Assembly (NCBI GenBank): GCA_030159075.1 | Contig: BROG01000026.1 | Span: 2,015,501-2,079,500, forward strand | Source of the DNA: Atrina japonica | Lineage: Eukaryota > Mollusca > Bivalvia > Pterioida > Pinnidae | Length of the DNA: 64,000 nt | Direction of reading: 5' to 3' | In this document: one piece after another, positions 21,475 through 51,721 of the stretch | How the letters are laid out: each line of letters starts with the position of its first letter | How positions within the stretch are numbered: position 1 is the stretch's first letter | Translations under genes and position numbers: made by a program | Notes under the pieces: model-generated | The model's input: only the letters and a program-made list of their open reading frames with translations | Told to the model about the DNA's origin: nothing | Databases searched by the model: none

Positions 21475-22192
21475 ATTCACACAAGATGGTGGGGAGGAGT
21501 AACCTTTTCATTATCATATGGGTGATTCTGCTCCCTTTTCGGATATGACAAGCTGCAGAGGTAAACATTTACAAAAATTCCCCAGTGAATACTCTCTTAT
21601 GTATGGTGACAAGTAGGAACGGTTACTCTAGTCAGTGTAATTCTAATGTTATGCTTTATATGGATACTCTCTTATGTATGGTGACAAGTAGGAATGGTTA
21701 CTCTAGTCAGTGTAATTCTAATGTTATGCTTTATATGGATACTCTCTTATGTATCGTGACAAGTAGGAACGGTTACTCTAGTCAGTGTATTTTTAATGTT
21801 ATGCTTTATATGGATACTCTCTTATGTATGGTAACAAGTAGGAACTGTTACTCTAGTCAGTGTATTTTTAATGTTATGCTTTATATGGATACTCTCTTAT
21901 GTATGGTAACAAGTAGGAACTGTTACTCTAGTCAGTGTATTTTTAATGTTATGCTTTATATGGATACTCTCTTATGTATGGTAACAAGTAGGAACTGTTA
22001 CTCTAGTCAGTGTATTTTTAATGTTATGCTTTATATGGATACTCTCTTATGTATGGTAACAAGTAGGAACTGTTACTCTAGTCAGTGTAATTTTAATGTT
22101 ATGCTTGATTACCTAAAATATAAACTTGTCCAGGTCAAGACAGGGTTCACAAGACTCCACCCGCCAGGTTATGTGGATTTTACTATACCTGT
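21475..22192 (+). mobile_element. Non-autonomous element with about seven 75 bp repeat units
   Basis: Left flank ACAAGATGGTGGGGAGGAGT and right flank CCGCCAGGTTATGTGGATTT match the elements at 14071-14336 and 37650-38737. Between them, 75 bp units (GGATACTCTCTTATGTATGG-TGACAAGTAGG...) keep one frame open for 214 codons (repeating DTLLCMVTSRN). No domain is recognised; the frame probably reflects the unit length being a multiple of three. Confidence 0.8.
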
Positions 22193-22945
22193 AAAAATGA
22201 TGCAACAAATACTGCACATGTTGACCTGAAAGTAAATGTACTTGTGTGAATCACATTGTAACAATAGCTCAGGTGAGCTAAAATGATAACATCACTGCTG
22301 GGATTCTATCTAGCAGGGTACACCACCAAGTAGCTGAACTTCAAAATGATAAACTTCAGCATCAGATGCCCCTCCCACATATCATAATTACAATTACAGT
22401 TACAGAGGATTATATTGGAATGTTCTGTGATTGCGTATTTATTTAACCGGGATTTTGTCAATGAGTCACCTGTATACAGCGACGTGCCAAAATTGATGCA
22501 ACTTTTTATTTTTCTCTATATACCTCATATAAAGCCACATTTTTTAATAACCTTATTTCAAGTCTTTTCCCATTAAATTTCAATACAACTATTTAACATT
22601 ACTGTTTTGAAGTTTCAGTGTTTTTTTAGTTTTTGATTTCCATTGTTTTGTTTTAGAGTAGGCCTACTGATGAGTTTTGCAGGATACTAAGTTTTAATGT
22701 CTCTTTTTTATGTTTAAATTTTTTTGTTAAAATTGCTGAATCTTAAACAAAAACTTTTTAACGTCAGCAAAAATGCAATAAAACTGCAATATATTTCGAG
22801 CTATGATATAAATTTCATTTACGCTGACTTAGAAATGACTTTCCTTGAATGTTTTGAAAAATTGTGGATTTAAATAGTTCAAGTTTAAGTATATAGAGAA
22901 AAATCAAAATTGTTGACATGTCACCTAATGATTACATCTCATTTA
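22193..22945. other. Intergenic AT-rich stretch, nothing identified
   Basis: No coding frame or repeat that I recognise. Confidence 0.4.
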
Positions 22946-23194
22946 ACACATCAACCCCTGAAAAACAATGGACTCTTCTGTAAATCAATGACTTTGACTG
23001 TTCCAAATGTCTTGCAGAGTAAATGTATAAACAATTATACAAGGTTCAGTGTTCTCCTACTGACCTTGACCTTTATGTAATACATGTATCTATTGACCTA
23101 TATACCATGTCATACACGACTCTCTGAATCATTTATAAGATGCTTTAATCACTGAACAAGGGTTATACCATATTTTTTTTTAATTAATGGTTTA

Positions 23195-23385
23195 GATCAC
23201 TTGACAATTTTTCAGTATAAAATGGAGGCCGTTGTTCCCTGGATAAGGCATCCTAGAAGTAAACTGGCAAACTGACTCAAAAAGTCTGCTTAGGCTTCAG
23301 CAGGGTTCAAATCTGCACTGAGAAAAGGTAAAAGACTTTGTGGTGTTAAGTATGAGGCTCTAACCACTCAGTCACAGAGCCTCCT
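23195..23385 (-). mobile_element. tRNA-derived SINE (12024-12264 family), degraded
   Basis: Reverse orientation, with AGTAAACTGGCAAACTGACT, CAGCAGGGTTCAAATCTGCA (box B) and GGCTCTAACCACTCAGTCAC (box A). Confidence 0.65.
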
Positions 23386-23402
23386 GATACCATACTATCA
23401 CT

Positions 23403-23624
23403 AAATCCATTACCTCATCTACCCTGAAGTCTTATTTGGACCTGCCCATTTCATAGAATGGTTAAGTCCATTGTAAGAATTAAGGGGTGTACGATTTAGA
23501 ATCAAAACTTAATAATAATTTTACATGCAATATGAACTTGTTCACTCCTGAATTATGACAGTAGACCATACTACTTATTGATCTGGGTGAGTCCAAATGT
23601 GATAGCAGGGGTTGATGAGTCATG
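23403..23624. mobile_element. Palindromic MITE of the 4767-4996 family
   Basis: ATTTGGACCTGCCCATTTCA at the left, GACAGTAGACCATACTACTT inside, and GTGAGTCCAAATGTGATAGC with GGGGTTGATGAGT at the right. Confidence 0.6.
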
Positions 23625-23797
23625 AATCTCAAACCAGTCCTTAATGTAAATAGTTATGATGAATGAACTGAAATTGAGCAAACCATTGAAATAGTAATGA
23701 CTTATAGACAGTACTGAAAACTGAACACAGTATTAGGCTCACAATCATTAAAATGATAACCAACATTTTGCTTGTTTTCTTTAAATATTTAACACCA

Positions 23798-23998
23798 CAT
23801 TTAACGACTTACTTTTCAGTCATATGATAGCAGCCATGTTTTAATGGTGGAGTAGAGAACCTGGTTACATTGTAACCCGGAGGAGACCACCGACCTTCTG
23901 CAATGTTAACTGGCAAACTATCTCACAAAACCAGCTTAGGTTTCAGCCGGAGTCCAACATGGCTGACTAGAGGCGAGTTGGGCTTCATAGTTTAGAGT
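23798..23998 (-). mobile_element. tRNA-derived SINE, truncated at the tRNA end
   Basis: Contains ATGATAGCAGCCATGTTTTA, GGAGGAGACCACCGACCTTC and CTGGCAAACTATCTCACAAA, but breaks off before box A. Confidence 0.6.
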
Positions 23999-24025
23999 TT
24001 CAATTTGAATTTTGAATGTTGTCTT

Positions 24026-24387
24026 ATGCCACACTTAACAATTTTTCTGTTATATTGTGCGGCCAGTTTTTAATGGTGGAGTACATAATTCGGAAACAAT
24101 GTAGCCTACCCGGAAAGAGACTACCAGCCTTCTGCAAGTAAACTGGCAAACTTTCTCACAAAATCAGCTTACTTTGAAGCAGGGCTTGAACCTAAGCTGA
24201 CATGAAGTCAGAGACTGCATAGTTCAAATCGCGATGCTCTAATGCCACGGATACCCCTTATGGTTTAGAGCGAGATGCTCTAATGCCACGGATATCCCTT
24301 ATGGTTTAGAGCGAGATGCTCTAATGCCACGGATACCCCTTATGGTTTAGAGTGAGATGCTCTAACCACTCGGCCACAAGGGGCCCC
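24026..24387 (-). mobile_element. tRNA-derived SINE with internal 41 bp triplication
   Basis: The body is like the other copies (AGTAAACTGGCAAACTTTCT). Its tRNA-like end is expanded: GATGCTCTAATGCCACGGAT with CCCCTTATGGTTTAGAG is present three times at a 41 base period. The box A region lies in the last part (CTCTAACCACTCGGCCACAA). Confidence 0.75.
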
Positions 24388-25540
24388 TCTAGTGAACCAA
24401 TAAACTTAAAAACCAAACAATGATCAGCAAAACATAATTACTGAAAATGACAACCATCCAAATATTTGCAAACAAAACAAAACAAAAGTCTGCACCATAA
24501 CTGAAATACACCGAGTCCTACATTAAAAGTTAAATATTGCACTTGTATTTTATATAGATCACATTCAACTGTTTGACATTTCACAACAAATCAAAAATCA
24601 TTGACCATTAAATTTACAAATTTCTCACTTTTTGAAGAACATCGTACTAAATTTTTAATAAAGCAGCATTCATCATCATAAAAAATTTCATTCAACAAAA
24701 AATGTCACTTATTCTCTCTCGCATTCATAAACAGTAATACCATAACAACATCTATCAGTCATTTTTTCTTTCTTTTAAAAGGCATACAAGATGTCAAAAT
24801 GGATCTTTTTTTATAAAAAAAATTTATGTCTATAAATTTTTTATCAAAACGACAGTCTGTTTGCCTCTAACGAGTCACCAAGTATTTCATTAAACTCTTT
24901 CTAATAATTATTTCTTGCCTTGAACACACTATTTCAAAGAATTTCATAAAATCATATTCATCAGTATCATTCATTTCGATCGCAAACTGTCAATATATTG
25001 TAAAATGATCATTGCATTGATTTCCTTAAAGCATCCCGATAGGTCCTCTTCCAGTTGTTCCATTCCGGTCAGTTTTGTCTGAATAATTTGTACTCGGATC
25101 ACGTGGTCAACAGAAATGTGCCCCAGGTAACGTCCGGTTTCGTAATGTTTTACATTGACAACATTCAGTGATATCTTGTTTCAGATAATTTGAGAGGGAA
25201 ACAAGTTAAGCTAAATGTACTTTCTTGTAAAGATGACAAGTGTCATGTCATTTCTGTAGACTGCCTTTCAAATCTGACTCCCTCTACTATATGTAATCCA
25301 TATTCCTGGTCATCTGTACGATTAATGCCTTAATAGGAAATTATGCAGGTCACATTTTTCTGTGAACCTGCGTACTAATATGACAAACCGTGACGTAATG
25401 GAACAACTCGAAAAAGGTTTATTAAGACACAAAAAGGTAAAAAGAAAATCTATACCATCTAAGAAGCTTTGCGAATTACTTTCATAAACCATATGCAGCA
25501 AAATGTCAAATTATAGGCTTTGTGGTTATTTATATTGCTT
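24388..25540. other. Intergenic AT-rich stretch, nothing identified
   Basis: No exon or repeat is recognised. It could include distal 3' UTR of PRDM2, but nothing in the sequence shows this. Confidence 0.35.
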
Positions 25541-25545
25541 AAGTG

Positions 25546-25957
25546 TTTCACCCCTACAGACTACAATAGACCAGTCTAAACAATAGAAAAGAGTATACCA
25601 TCTAACCACTTAGGGGTGCAAGGGTTAAAGTAATGTAGTGATGCTAACTCAGCAAGTATTTTCGAGAAAACGTAAGTTTCTCCTGAAAATAAAATTTTGA
25701 CCCTACACATGGTAATTGTATAAAAAAAAATATCTTCAACTCATTCACCCCTAAAGACACATTTGGACTTGTCTAAGTCATGATTTATAGAAGAGTTCAT
25801 TGTTTCTCAGGGTTAACAATATCATACAATTATTGACTTGTTCGATGTGAATATAATGATTTATTTACCTGACACAGTAATATTCACCAAGCCTAAAAGT
25901 TCTGTAAAACACTAACATAGATAAGTCCAAATGTGTCTTTAGGGGAGAATGGGTTAA
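25546..25957. mobile_element. Two adjacent MITE copies of the 'CAACCCCTG/ACCCCTA' family
   Basis: 25546-25635 runs from TTTCACCCCTACAGACTACA to ACTTAGGGGTGCAAGGGTTAA. 25737-25957 runs from CAACTCATTCACCCCTAAAG (with ACACATTTGGACTTGTC) to AAGTCCAAATGTGTCTTTAG and GGGAGAATGGGTTAA. Both have inverted ends. Confidence 0.55.
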
Positions 25958-26226
25958 GATAAGATAAAAGAATTAAGGGTGTGCTCAGTTTTGATGTTAA
26001 ATTCACCTCTGGGATGCACACGAGGTGAATATAACATTATACAAAACTTGAGGTCTACAAAATAAATCAGAATGCACTCTGGCAAACAGTCAAATAATAT
26101 AACAAATTATTTCATTACAAATACCAACCAATTCACATTTTAGTACATCAAAATAATAACTTGATATTGGCTAACAACCAGTCATACAGGCATTATTTAA
26201 GGCTGCACATATAAGATCAACATATG

Positions 26227-26682
26227 CAGTCAACTCTTGTTATAACGGCACTTGATATAACAGCATTTTTGGTTAACGGCAGAAATTTCATGGGAATGAA
26301 TTTACATCCATGTTAATTTGTTTGATATAATGGCATATTTGATTTCCAGCATCGGCAATGATTTTTAGCAACAAACATGCATTTGACCTCATAAACTTGT
26401 AATAATGGCAAAGCATCAATAATGAAAATTTGCTGCCATAATTTATTCAATTGTTAGAATGAATATAACAAAAAAAACTACCTTATTTGTAGTAGTCATT
26501 CTATTTGAATGCAATCTGAATCATACTGAATTGAGGTTTAACATTTAATGGGGGTTTAACAACAAATTATGTTCATGCATTTGTATTTTGGTGCTAAGCC
26601 TGGAAATTTGATATTTCAGCATATTTGATATAATGGCAATTTTACTGGATCCCAACCTGGTCATAATAACAAGAGTTGACTG
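26227..26682. mobile_element. Tigger/pogo-like MITE, 456 bp
   Basis: Left end CAGTCAACTCTTGTTATAACG and right end TCATAATAACAAGAGTTGACTG are inverted. 'GATATAATGGCA' recurs inside. The end sequence is close to the CAGTC-ATAACG ends of pogo/Tigger elements. No transposase frame is present. Confidence 0.75.
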
Positions 26683-26993
26683 TACATGTTGTAATTCATG
26701 CTCCACAATTTCCACCAATCAGAGGAAAGCTTACAAAAACTACATCATATGACCCATTGGGAGTTGCAAAAACTGATTTCATTTGTTGGGTTAAAAAACA
26801 AAAACTATAATTGATAGTCCAGTCTTCTTCAACAGAAGGAAATTATACTGAACGTCTAAAAAACAACACAAAAGTTACAAAAATCATAAAAGCTGATGAG
26901 GCCATGGGGTAGTTGTGTGAAAACGTACTGCTGCTTCTAACATATTTTGTTCCTTTTACACAAAAACTGGAAACAAGATTTCATTCTCAAGGT

Positions 26994-27123
26994 CACAGAT
27001 CTGTATCATGGGAATGTTTTTATGTACATTACACATGTCCAATGGACACTGTTGCACTCACAGATCTGTATCATGGGAATGTTTTTATGTACATTACACA
27101 TGTCCAATGGATACTGTTGCACT
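26994..27123. repeat. 65 bp tandem duplication
   Basis: CACAGATCTGTATCATGGGA with ATGTTTTTATGTACATTACA is present twice, one mismatch apart near the end of each unit. Confidence 0.9.
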
Positions 27124-27960
27124 TGTCATGTAAGCCAACTATGCAAACGATATTGTTTCTATTTTCAAAACATTAAAAACCCCTAAATCATTAATGAATG
27201 CCTAAATATAAGCATGTTTAATAAACTAAATTGTATTTAATGTAAACAATGATATTCAAACATGGCATTACTTTTAGACGAATGGAATCAAAGAACAGTT
27301 GAAATAAACTGCATATTAATAATATCAAACCATATACCAGAGATATTCTGTACAATAACAAATGATGTAATTATTAGTTTCTATGGTAAATAATATGCTT
27401 ATTTTCTGTTTTAAGCTCTTAACGATGCCTTTACGAGTTCATTTAATATCATATTCAGGCCTGTCAGAAGGGGTGCACAAATAATTTGACAGTGCAAGGT
27501 TCAAATTGTATTGTTATTACACACAATTAGACCCTAAACACCCTTCACTAATGTGTGACTCCATGCTTCAACTCGCTATGACTCGTCTGCAGTAAGTCAA
27601 TGATATTATACTCTCATTTGTTTTTATTCTAACTTGTTTTGATTCAATGTAATCATGATTAAATTAAGTAAAGATTATAATTAAGTTATTCTTCTTAAAT
27701 GCTAAGGATGCAACTATTTGCTAAAACATTGCAATAATTTGAATTTTTTTTCAAATTAACAGAATAAATATTTAATGATGCAGAAAAAAAAATTAATATA
27801 GTTTCAGAAATCTCTGTGAAATAGAACCATTTGAGTGTGTTATAAGAGGGCACTATCACAAACAGGTACTAAGGTCAGACATTCTAGAAAAAATGAAATG
27901 GGATGGAAATTCATGAGGCAATAAAAGTATGCAATGGCTACAGTACCTAGATCAAAAGAA
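27124..27960. other. Intergenic or PRDM2 3' UTR, nothing identified
   Basis: AT-rich. On the minus strand an AATAAA-type signal (TTTATT at 27623-27628 on plus) lies about 1.1 kb past the PRDM2 stop and is a possible polyadenylation signal. Confidence 0.3.
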
Positions 27961-27964
27961 GGAG

Positions 27965-28139
27965 TACAGTAAAACCTGTCATGAAAGAACACCTGTTTTG
28001 TGAGATCACATTCTGCAAACCACTCAGTTAAGTATTTCTGAAAATTAAGCCTCTTTTGAGAGACCATAGCTCCTGTCTCAAGAGAGAGACCACATTTGCG
28101 TGGCAGAAAGGGTGATCTCTCAAGGCAGGTTCTACTGTA
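27965..28139. mobile_element. MITE with pogo-like ends (TACAGTAAAACCTG...CAGGTTCTACTGTA)
   Basis: Same family as 1019-1202 and 4059-4242. It lies 570 bases downstream of the PRDM2 stop codon and may be transcribed in its 3' UTR. Confidence 0.7.
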
Positions 28140-28212
28140 TTTAAATTTACTTAGTAAATCCTAATTCTCATTCCCGTTTTGAATTTAAAAATCCTTGTTC
28201 TTAATTACTGAC

Positions 28213-28422
28213 TACAGTTGAACCTCCCTTTTAACCGGTAAGACCACCTAACCAACGGACTCCAAGTGGTCTTATTAGCGAGATGGTCTCAGACTCATAA
28301 ATGAGGGCCTCTACTGTAAATCAATGACGTAAATCCGTCTAAATGTGTCTCTAATGGTGAATGAGTTAAATTGTGAAGTGGTCTCCTAGGCGAGGTGGTG
28401 GTTAAGGCGATGTTCCACTGTA
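28213..28422. mobile_element. MITE with pogo-like ends (TACAGTTGAACCTCC...GTTCCACTGTA)
   Basis: Inverted ends with AAGTGGTCTTATTAGCGAGA and GTGGTCTCCTAGGCGAGGTG inside. It contains a nested fragment of the AAATGTGTCTCTAA type (28320-28372). Confidence 0.65.
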
Positions 28423-28708
28423 ATTGATATGTTGTGACAAGATTACATATCTTGTGCTATCAGGTTATTGTAATTATGCACCACAAACACAAATGTTTCT
28501 CTACAGTGGAGGAAGGAGTTTGGATGGGGTTGGGGTGGTTTTGAGGTATTCTGAAACTTCCATGGCTTAGTTTAACAGAAATCTTAAGTCAAGGTCGCTG
28601 ACTTCCTGTAACATTTTCCGTATTAACATATCGTCTTTATATATTTTTATAAGCATAAGAGTAACAGGAATGTCACTACTCTGTACTGCAACAAAATTTT
28701 GAAAACAT

Positions 28709-46342
<17,634 letters not shown>

Positions 46343-47319
46343 GGCAATCAATTGCCAATATCCCTTGCACTGTAAAGACAATATTTTATACAGTAAGCAG
46401 AAATTTGTAAAACCTGTCAGGCTGTAGTGTGTAATTAAAGATATTGCACTCTTCTGTGCCTGAGTCATTCTCACTTATAATATATGTATGTATATTGCGA
46501 TAATTTATTCGACAATTAATTTCTTTTTCTTTTTTACATCTGAACCAAGATTCCATGTACACTATGATAATGTGCCTACAATTGTACTTATTTTGAACAG
46601 ACACTGATTTCGGATTTTGAGATAACATTCTGTTAGAAATTACTCGCTTAGAGAGATACAAAGCAGGCCCTTTTCTGTCAATTTTGGAAAAATGCCATTG
46701 GCAACACAAATAGGAATTTTAATATATATTTGTGTCATATTGGGAAAAATTGAGCACACAAACAGAAATCTAAATGCATTTTTTAAATGCATTTTCCCTT
46801 ACATTATTATCTTTTTTCATTATGGTCATGAGCTCAACATCAAATTGAGAATTTTTTCATCAAATTGTGAAAAAATACATACATTTTGCATTGGAATGGG
46901 GACAAATTTCAGCTGTGTGGATACTATAGAAAAAGCCCAGATTATGCATACAAACTTGTCCCAAAATTGTGGTTACATTTTATTGTTTGATCTAATGGTA
47001 GTTTTACACTTTACTTCACAATTTTTCAGTTTTAGGGTGACAGCTAGTCTTTAATTAACCAACCATCTTCACAAATTCCCAATTAGAAGGGTAAAGAAGG
47101 TAAATAACAAGCAGGACACAGGTAAATAACAGTGGCTAGTAAATAAAATAATATGATATCTTTCTGAGAAATCCCATGTGGCATATAACCAATAACTCTC
47201 ACAGATTTGACATAAAACTAATGTATACAGGTATGATAACACAGGGTCTGTTTGTGACAACAACCATCAAACACTGAGGAAGTACCTCCAACGATGGAGC
47301 AGTCTTATAAGCAATCACA

Positions 47320-48180
47320 CATTTTGCATCAGGGCATTAGAATCTTCTGAAGATCCACAATAACAAAAATTCTATGCAGAAACTACAGTAATGTTCTGAA
47401 CTTTCAGTGTATTTCCTCAGTACACAAAATCAATTAAAGTTTATCAAAATCGGACCATGTAAAAAGTTCAACCCATCAGAAGCTTCAGACTGGATATTAT
47501 TTCAATTTAACCTAAAACACCTACATGTACAAAATAACATACATGTACCAAATGGAAAATTTCATGAAAATTAAGACTAATTTGAAAAATATGATCAATC
47601 AGACGCATTTGCGACCATAATGGTTGGTGGAATGGCAAGTGTGTCCAAAATGCAAACCTTATAGAGATGCCCATATAACTTCTATCAAGTTTCATAAGTT
47701 CCTGGCTGACCATTTTCAGAAAAAAAACAAACAGATAAATCAGACACCTTGGCAGCCATATTGGTTGGTAAACTAGAGGCACTATATGAATATATAAATA
47801 TGAATGAGTTCGCTCCCTGAATACACTTTAAACCAAACTTGACAAATTAGAAAGAACTAGGGTACTGATTTGGAGAAAGGTGCCAGATATATTTGAGCCA
47901 TCAATGACCTTGGCAGCTATATTGGTTGGCAAGTTAGGATTCAGCTGATCAATTTTGAAATATGCATCAGACAGAATTCGATCACTCAGAAGCTTTGTGG
48001 CCATATTGGTTGGTGAATCAGAAAAATCAAAAGGAACATCTACATCTGATTATTACTTCTATATTTATAGTTTTATGAGTATCTGGCTGATAGTTTGAGA
48101 AATGTATTGGACAATTTCATCCAATCAGAGAGCTAATGGCAGCAGTAGTAGTTGGTGAATCAGATAAAATATGCCAGAAA
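47320..48180. repeat. Diverged repeats around 'GCCATATTGGTTGGT'
   Basis: The phrase GCAGCCATATTGGTTGGTAA or a close variant occurs near 47615, 47757, 47913, 48000 and 48135, each followed by AATCAG- or AGAG-type sequence and 'agtttcata(a/g)g...ctggctga'. The spacing is irregular (87 to 156 bases). I do not know the family. Confidence 0.5.
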
Positions 48181-48353
48181 GAGGTGTTTCTACAATTTTC
48201 AGTTATTTTTCCTGTTATAAAGAGTTTCATAAGGATGCAGCAGAGTTCTTTTTTTAGAAACAAGTGTAGCAAAGTCCTGTCAAAAGCATAAAGATAGAAA
48301 ATAATAATAACAAGAAAAAGAAGCAGTGTAAATACAACAGGTCCCCCACCCAC

Positions 48354-48437
48354 CTTCATTTGGAGGACTTGATTTATTGGCACTTCACCTCTAGCTAGTG
48401 ATATTTCCATACAAATGCTAATTTCTTGATAGGACAT
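48354..48437 (-). CDS. Possible upstream exon (candidate N-terminal exon of PRDM2 or another gene)
   Basis: An open minus-strand stretch begins at an ATG (48437) and reads MSYQEISICMEISLARGEVP then INQVLQMK, ending at a good donor, AAG|GTGGGT, in phase 0. PRDM2 coding exon 1 begins, after its acceptor, in an open phase-0 frame (CKGYWQLIAMAMKV...), so the two could be spliced in frame. An alternative acceptor AAG at 48426-48425 would make it an internal exon. I recognise no family. It may be chance. Confidence 0.25.
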
Positions 48438-48439
48438 AA

Positions 48440-49390
48440 ATACAAACAAACAAAAAACAATTCAACTTCAACATGGTGGTTCACCCATTATTACTTCCAT
48501 ATACATGATTACACACGTGCACTCCGAGCTGTTTAAACATTTGTTCTTACATCATGTTTGATCTGACCTACATCTCAAACCTGACCACATCGTATTTCAT
48601 GTACCTAAGTTTACCTGAGCAATCCTATATCATATAAACATTACTTCCAATAATCCTCAACCTGTTTCCTCTGGTTTCTAAAATTACGTAGACCACAAAT
48701 ACTTAACAGGCTTAAAAGTTTGTTTGTCTGATCTATTCTCTCTTGTGTAAATCACTATTTTTCCTCTCTTTCGATTTAGAGAGACTAAAAGCATCAATTC
48801 TTTCTATTTATAGATGACATTGACAAACAACCTTTATGAACTTTTTTTAGCATACAGGATTATATCAATCACACCTGTATAACACATACATCACAAATAC
48901 CTAGGACAACATAATACCGATCATCCAATGATCTTTAATTACATCAATTTGTTTTTCCTATCTCTGAAATATTCAATTGTTTGGACTTCTTAAAACAGAG
49001 GAAGTGAAGCCTTGTGTTTAAACTGAATCCAGTTCAATTGTACACGTAGATTTCTAACTTCAGCAGAAAGTTAATCTTCTATAGATACACATATACCATA
49101 TATATGTACATGTATATGAAATATGTAAATGGAAAACACAGGGTTTAAAGTTACACTCGACCATGCATAAACAAAAGCACACATTTAAATCGATGTCCTT
49201 CTCGCGTTGTCGGCTTAGTCTGTACAAGACAAAGTTTAAAATATCATCCTAGTCCAACTTCAGGGTCCATGTCAAACATTTGAATTTTTTTTCTTTCAAT
49301 CTTGTAAATAAAGGTAACCTAGATACAACAAAAACCTTTAAAGTCATCAATGTGTGCTTCAGTACACTGGTACAGTCCATACTTAAAGCT
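48440..49390. other. Upstream of PRDM2 coding region, nothing identified
   Basis: AT-rich, no repeat or exon recognised. A PRDM2 5' UTR exon could lie here or further upstream. Confidence 0.35.
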
Positions 49391-49394
49391 TTTC

Positions 49395-49396
49395 AA

Positions 49397-49440
<44 letters not shown>

Positions 49441-49478
49441 ATATGTATACATTTATATATACACACATACACACACAG
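49395..49478. repeat. (AT)n(GT)n microsatellite
   Basis: AT run followed by GT run and an imperfect inverse (ACAC) run, which could form a short hairpin. Confidence 0.95.
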
Positions 49479-50954
49479 TTAATTCCACTTATAACAAGAT
49501 TGTGTATAATATACCGGGTAATACCAGATATAGTGAGGATATATCTCTTCCCCATGCATTTCCAAATTTATCTCCCTCCCTTTCATTTTGTTCTAAGTGG
49601 AGTTGTCACTGTGTATATTATTAGTATATATCCAGTGGAACCTCGCCTAAAGACTACCTTGCATATGAGGCCACCTCACAATTAAGACTATAAGTATTCA
49701 GTCACTTTAAATATAGTCAATCTGTCATCTTTTGTTCACAAGATTTCATAAAAGATTTTACATTAACAAGAGCTGTTTGTAAAACAATAATTATGTCGCC
49801 TACACCATAAACAGAAACGTGAATTATTGGAAATTTTCAAAGATAATTCTGTCGAAAACTGGGTCCGGTCCTCAGTTTAATGTCTCATCCAAAAAAGACC
49901 GATAACAACTATCTATGTTGAACAGCTGACAAAGGAACATGTAATTAGATCTAGCATCTCTAAAATCATAGATACAAAGGGGGTCAATTTTATGGACATC
50001 AGTCCTCTCAATAAATATTGGAGTAAGAGATACATTAAATAGCCAGCAAAAAGGTATAGCTGAATTATATATATATATACATAGCAACAAAAAAACAAAA
50101 AAATTTTTTTAACAGAAGAGAAAGTAGCCTCCAAACTTATGCTGCTGATCATGAGATAGCCACACTGTGTCAACTATCAGCTTCTAATGAAGACACTGGC
50201 CATCATTTTGCTGTCACATTTCAGTGAACATTGGCTGTACAATGGGTCTGCAGATGCTTCTTTCATGCCGTATTTTTCTGCATGAGTTTAAACTTGCCGA
50301 ACCTAGCGATCTTTATCAAGACTTTATCGCCTCAGTGATTACACCATATTGGTAGTTTTTAACTAGTGTAACTACTCATCGAGTACTTATCAAACAATTC
50401 AATTCATAACTTGAGTGAGAAGATTTCTAACCTTTTAATGACATAGGGATGTGTATTTTATATATTCATTCTTATATTTTCTTTTTTCAACATAATCTAG
50501 ATCAATATGATACAAAACATATGTTGCAAGATGCACATACAAATGTACATGTACAGTCCCACACCAAAAATAGTGAACTAGAATCATTTCCCCATAGCTT
50601 TCTATGCTAAATCATCTTTTTTATATATTTAGTGAAATCTTGTAAACTTTTGTATTGAAGTCTATGGACTATCTTTCTAAATTGGTTTGGAATGTGTCAG
50701 TTTCTTTCCAGGAAAACTGCAACTTTTTGTAAGGCACAAGCAAAATTTACAGTGACATTTCCTTCTTTGTTCATTGTAAGTGGTGTCAACAAAATATTTC
50801 CTGCAAAGAAAAACTGTTGCTTCACAGGAAGAGAGTTTTAGAGAGGTTTCAAACTAATATCAGATGGTGATGAATAGCCTTTTTATATAAATATGTAGAT
50901 TTGTAAAGAATTAATGCAAGCATTACTTTGTGGCATTGATTTAACATAGAAAGT

Positions 50955-51283
50955 TACAGCAAAACCTGCTTTAGTGACCACCTGTGTATAAAGACCACCT
51001 GGTCACAAAGACTGTTTTTACTGTCCCCAATAGTACCATTTGTGTACAAATCAACCTCTATATAAAGACCACCTGGTCACAAAGACCGTTCTTTGCTGTC
51101 CCCAATAGTACCATTTGTGTACAAATCAACCTCTTATAAAGACCACCTGGTCACAAAGACCGTTCTTTGCTGTCCCCAATAGTACCATTTGTGTACAAAT
51201 CAACCTCTATATAAAGACCACCTCCCTATAACGACAGGTTTTCTTGTGTCCCTAAGGAGGTTATATATACAAGTTTTACTGTA
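50955..51283. mobile_element. Pogo-like MITE with internal 74 bp triplication
   Basis: Ends TACAGCAAAACCTGCTTTAG and TACAAGTTTTACTGTA are inverted. Inside, TATAAAGACCACCTGGTCAC with AAAGACCGTTCTTTGCTGTC and CCAATAGTACCATTTGTG is present three times. A single-unit relative lies at 58678-58862. Confidence 0.8.
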
Positions 51284-51721
51284 TGGGAAAATAGTCGTAG
51301 ACTAACTTTTGGCATGGTGTTGTTCATACTAACCACCAAAGTCCTATTACACACGTTATTTGAATTTTTGAATTTGAATAGTGTTAGTTGTTTCAATTTC
51401 TCTTTTCATTTTTCATCTGTTTTATGAAATGATGACTGCCTTAATTCCATGCTTTGATTCAAGATTCTTACATTTTACCATCATGAAAAACCAAGCATGG
51501 TTGCAATAGCTCAGATGAGTAAATTCAGTCTCTTTCCAACATAGTATTGCTTTCAATAGAAATGAAAGAGAAACACTTGAAAACAAACAAACACAAAAAA
51601 ACAATTAAATACATTAAAAAAAACAACCTACATGAAAACACTACGTATAGTTTCATTAGTATCATTACAATTGGCTTGATATTTCACAGATGAAAATAAA
51701 CTGATCATTTCCAACAAGTCA

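Noticed and set aside
21585..22229. 214-codon frame through the 75 bp repeats
   Set aside because: Listed as part of the mobile element, not as a gene: no domain, repeat-driven. The frame question is kept as a finding.
24026..24387. Spaced repeats near 24240-24370 considered as CRISPR-like
   Set aside because: Eukaryotic SINE with a contiguous 41 bp triplication; no unique spacers.
46692..47054. 120-codon plus-strand frame
   Set aside because: AT-rich, no domain, no splice context, and no support from neighbouring exons.
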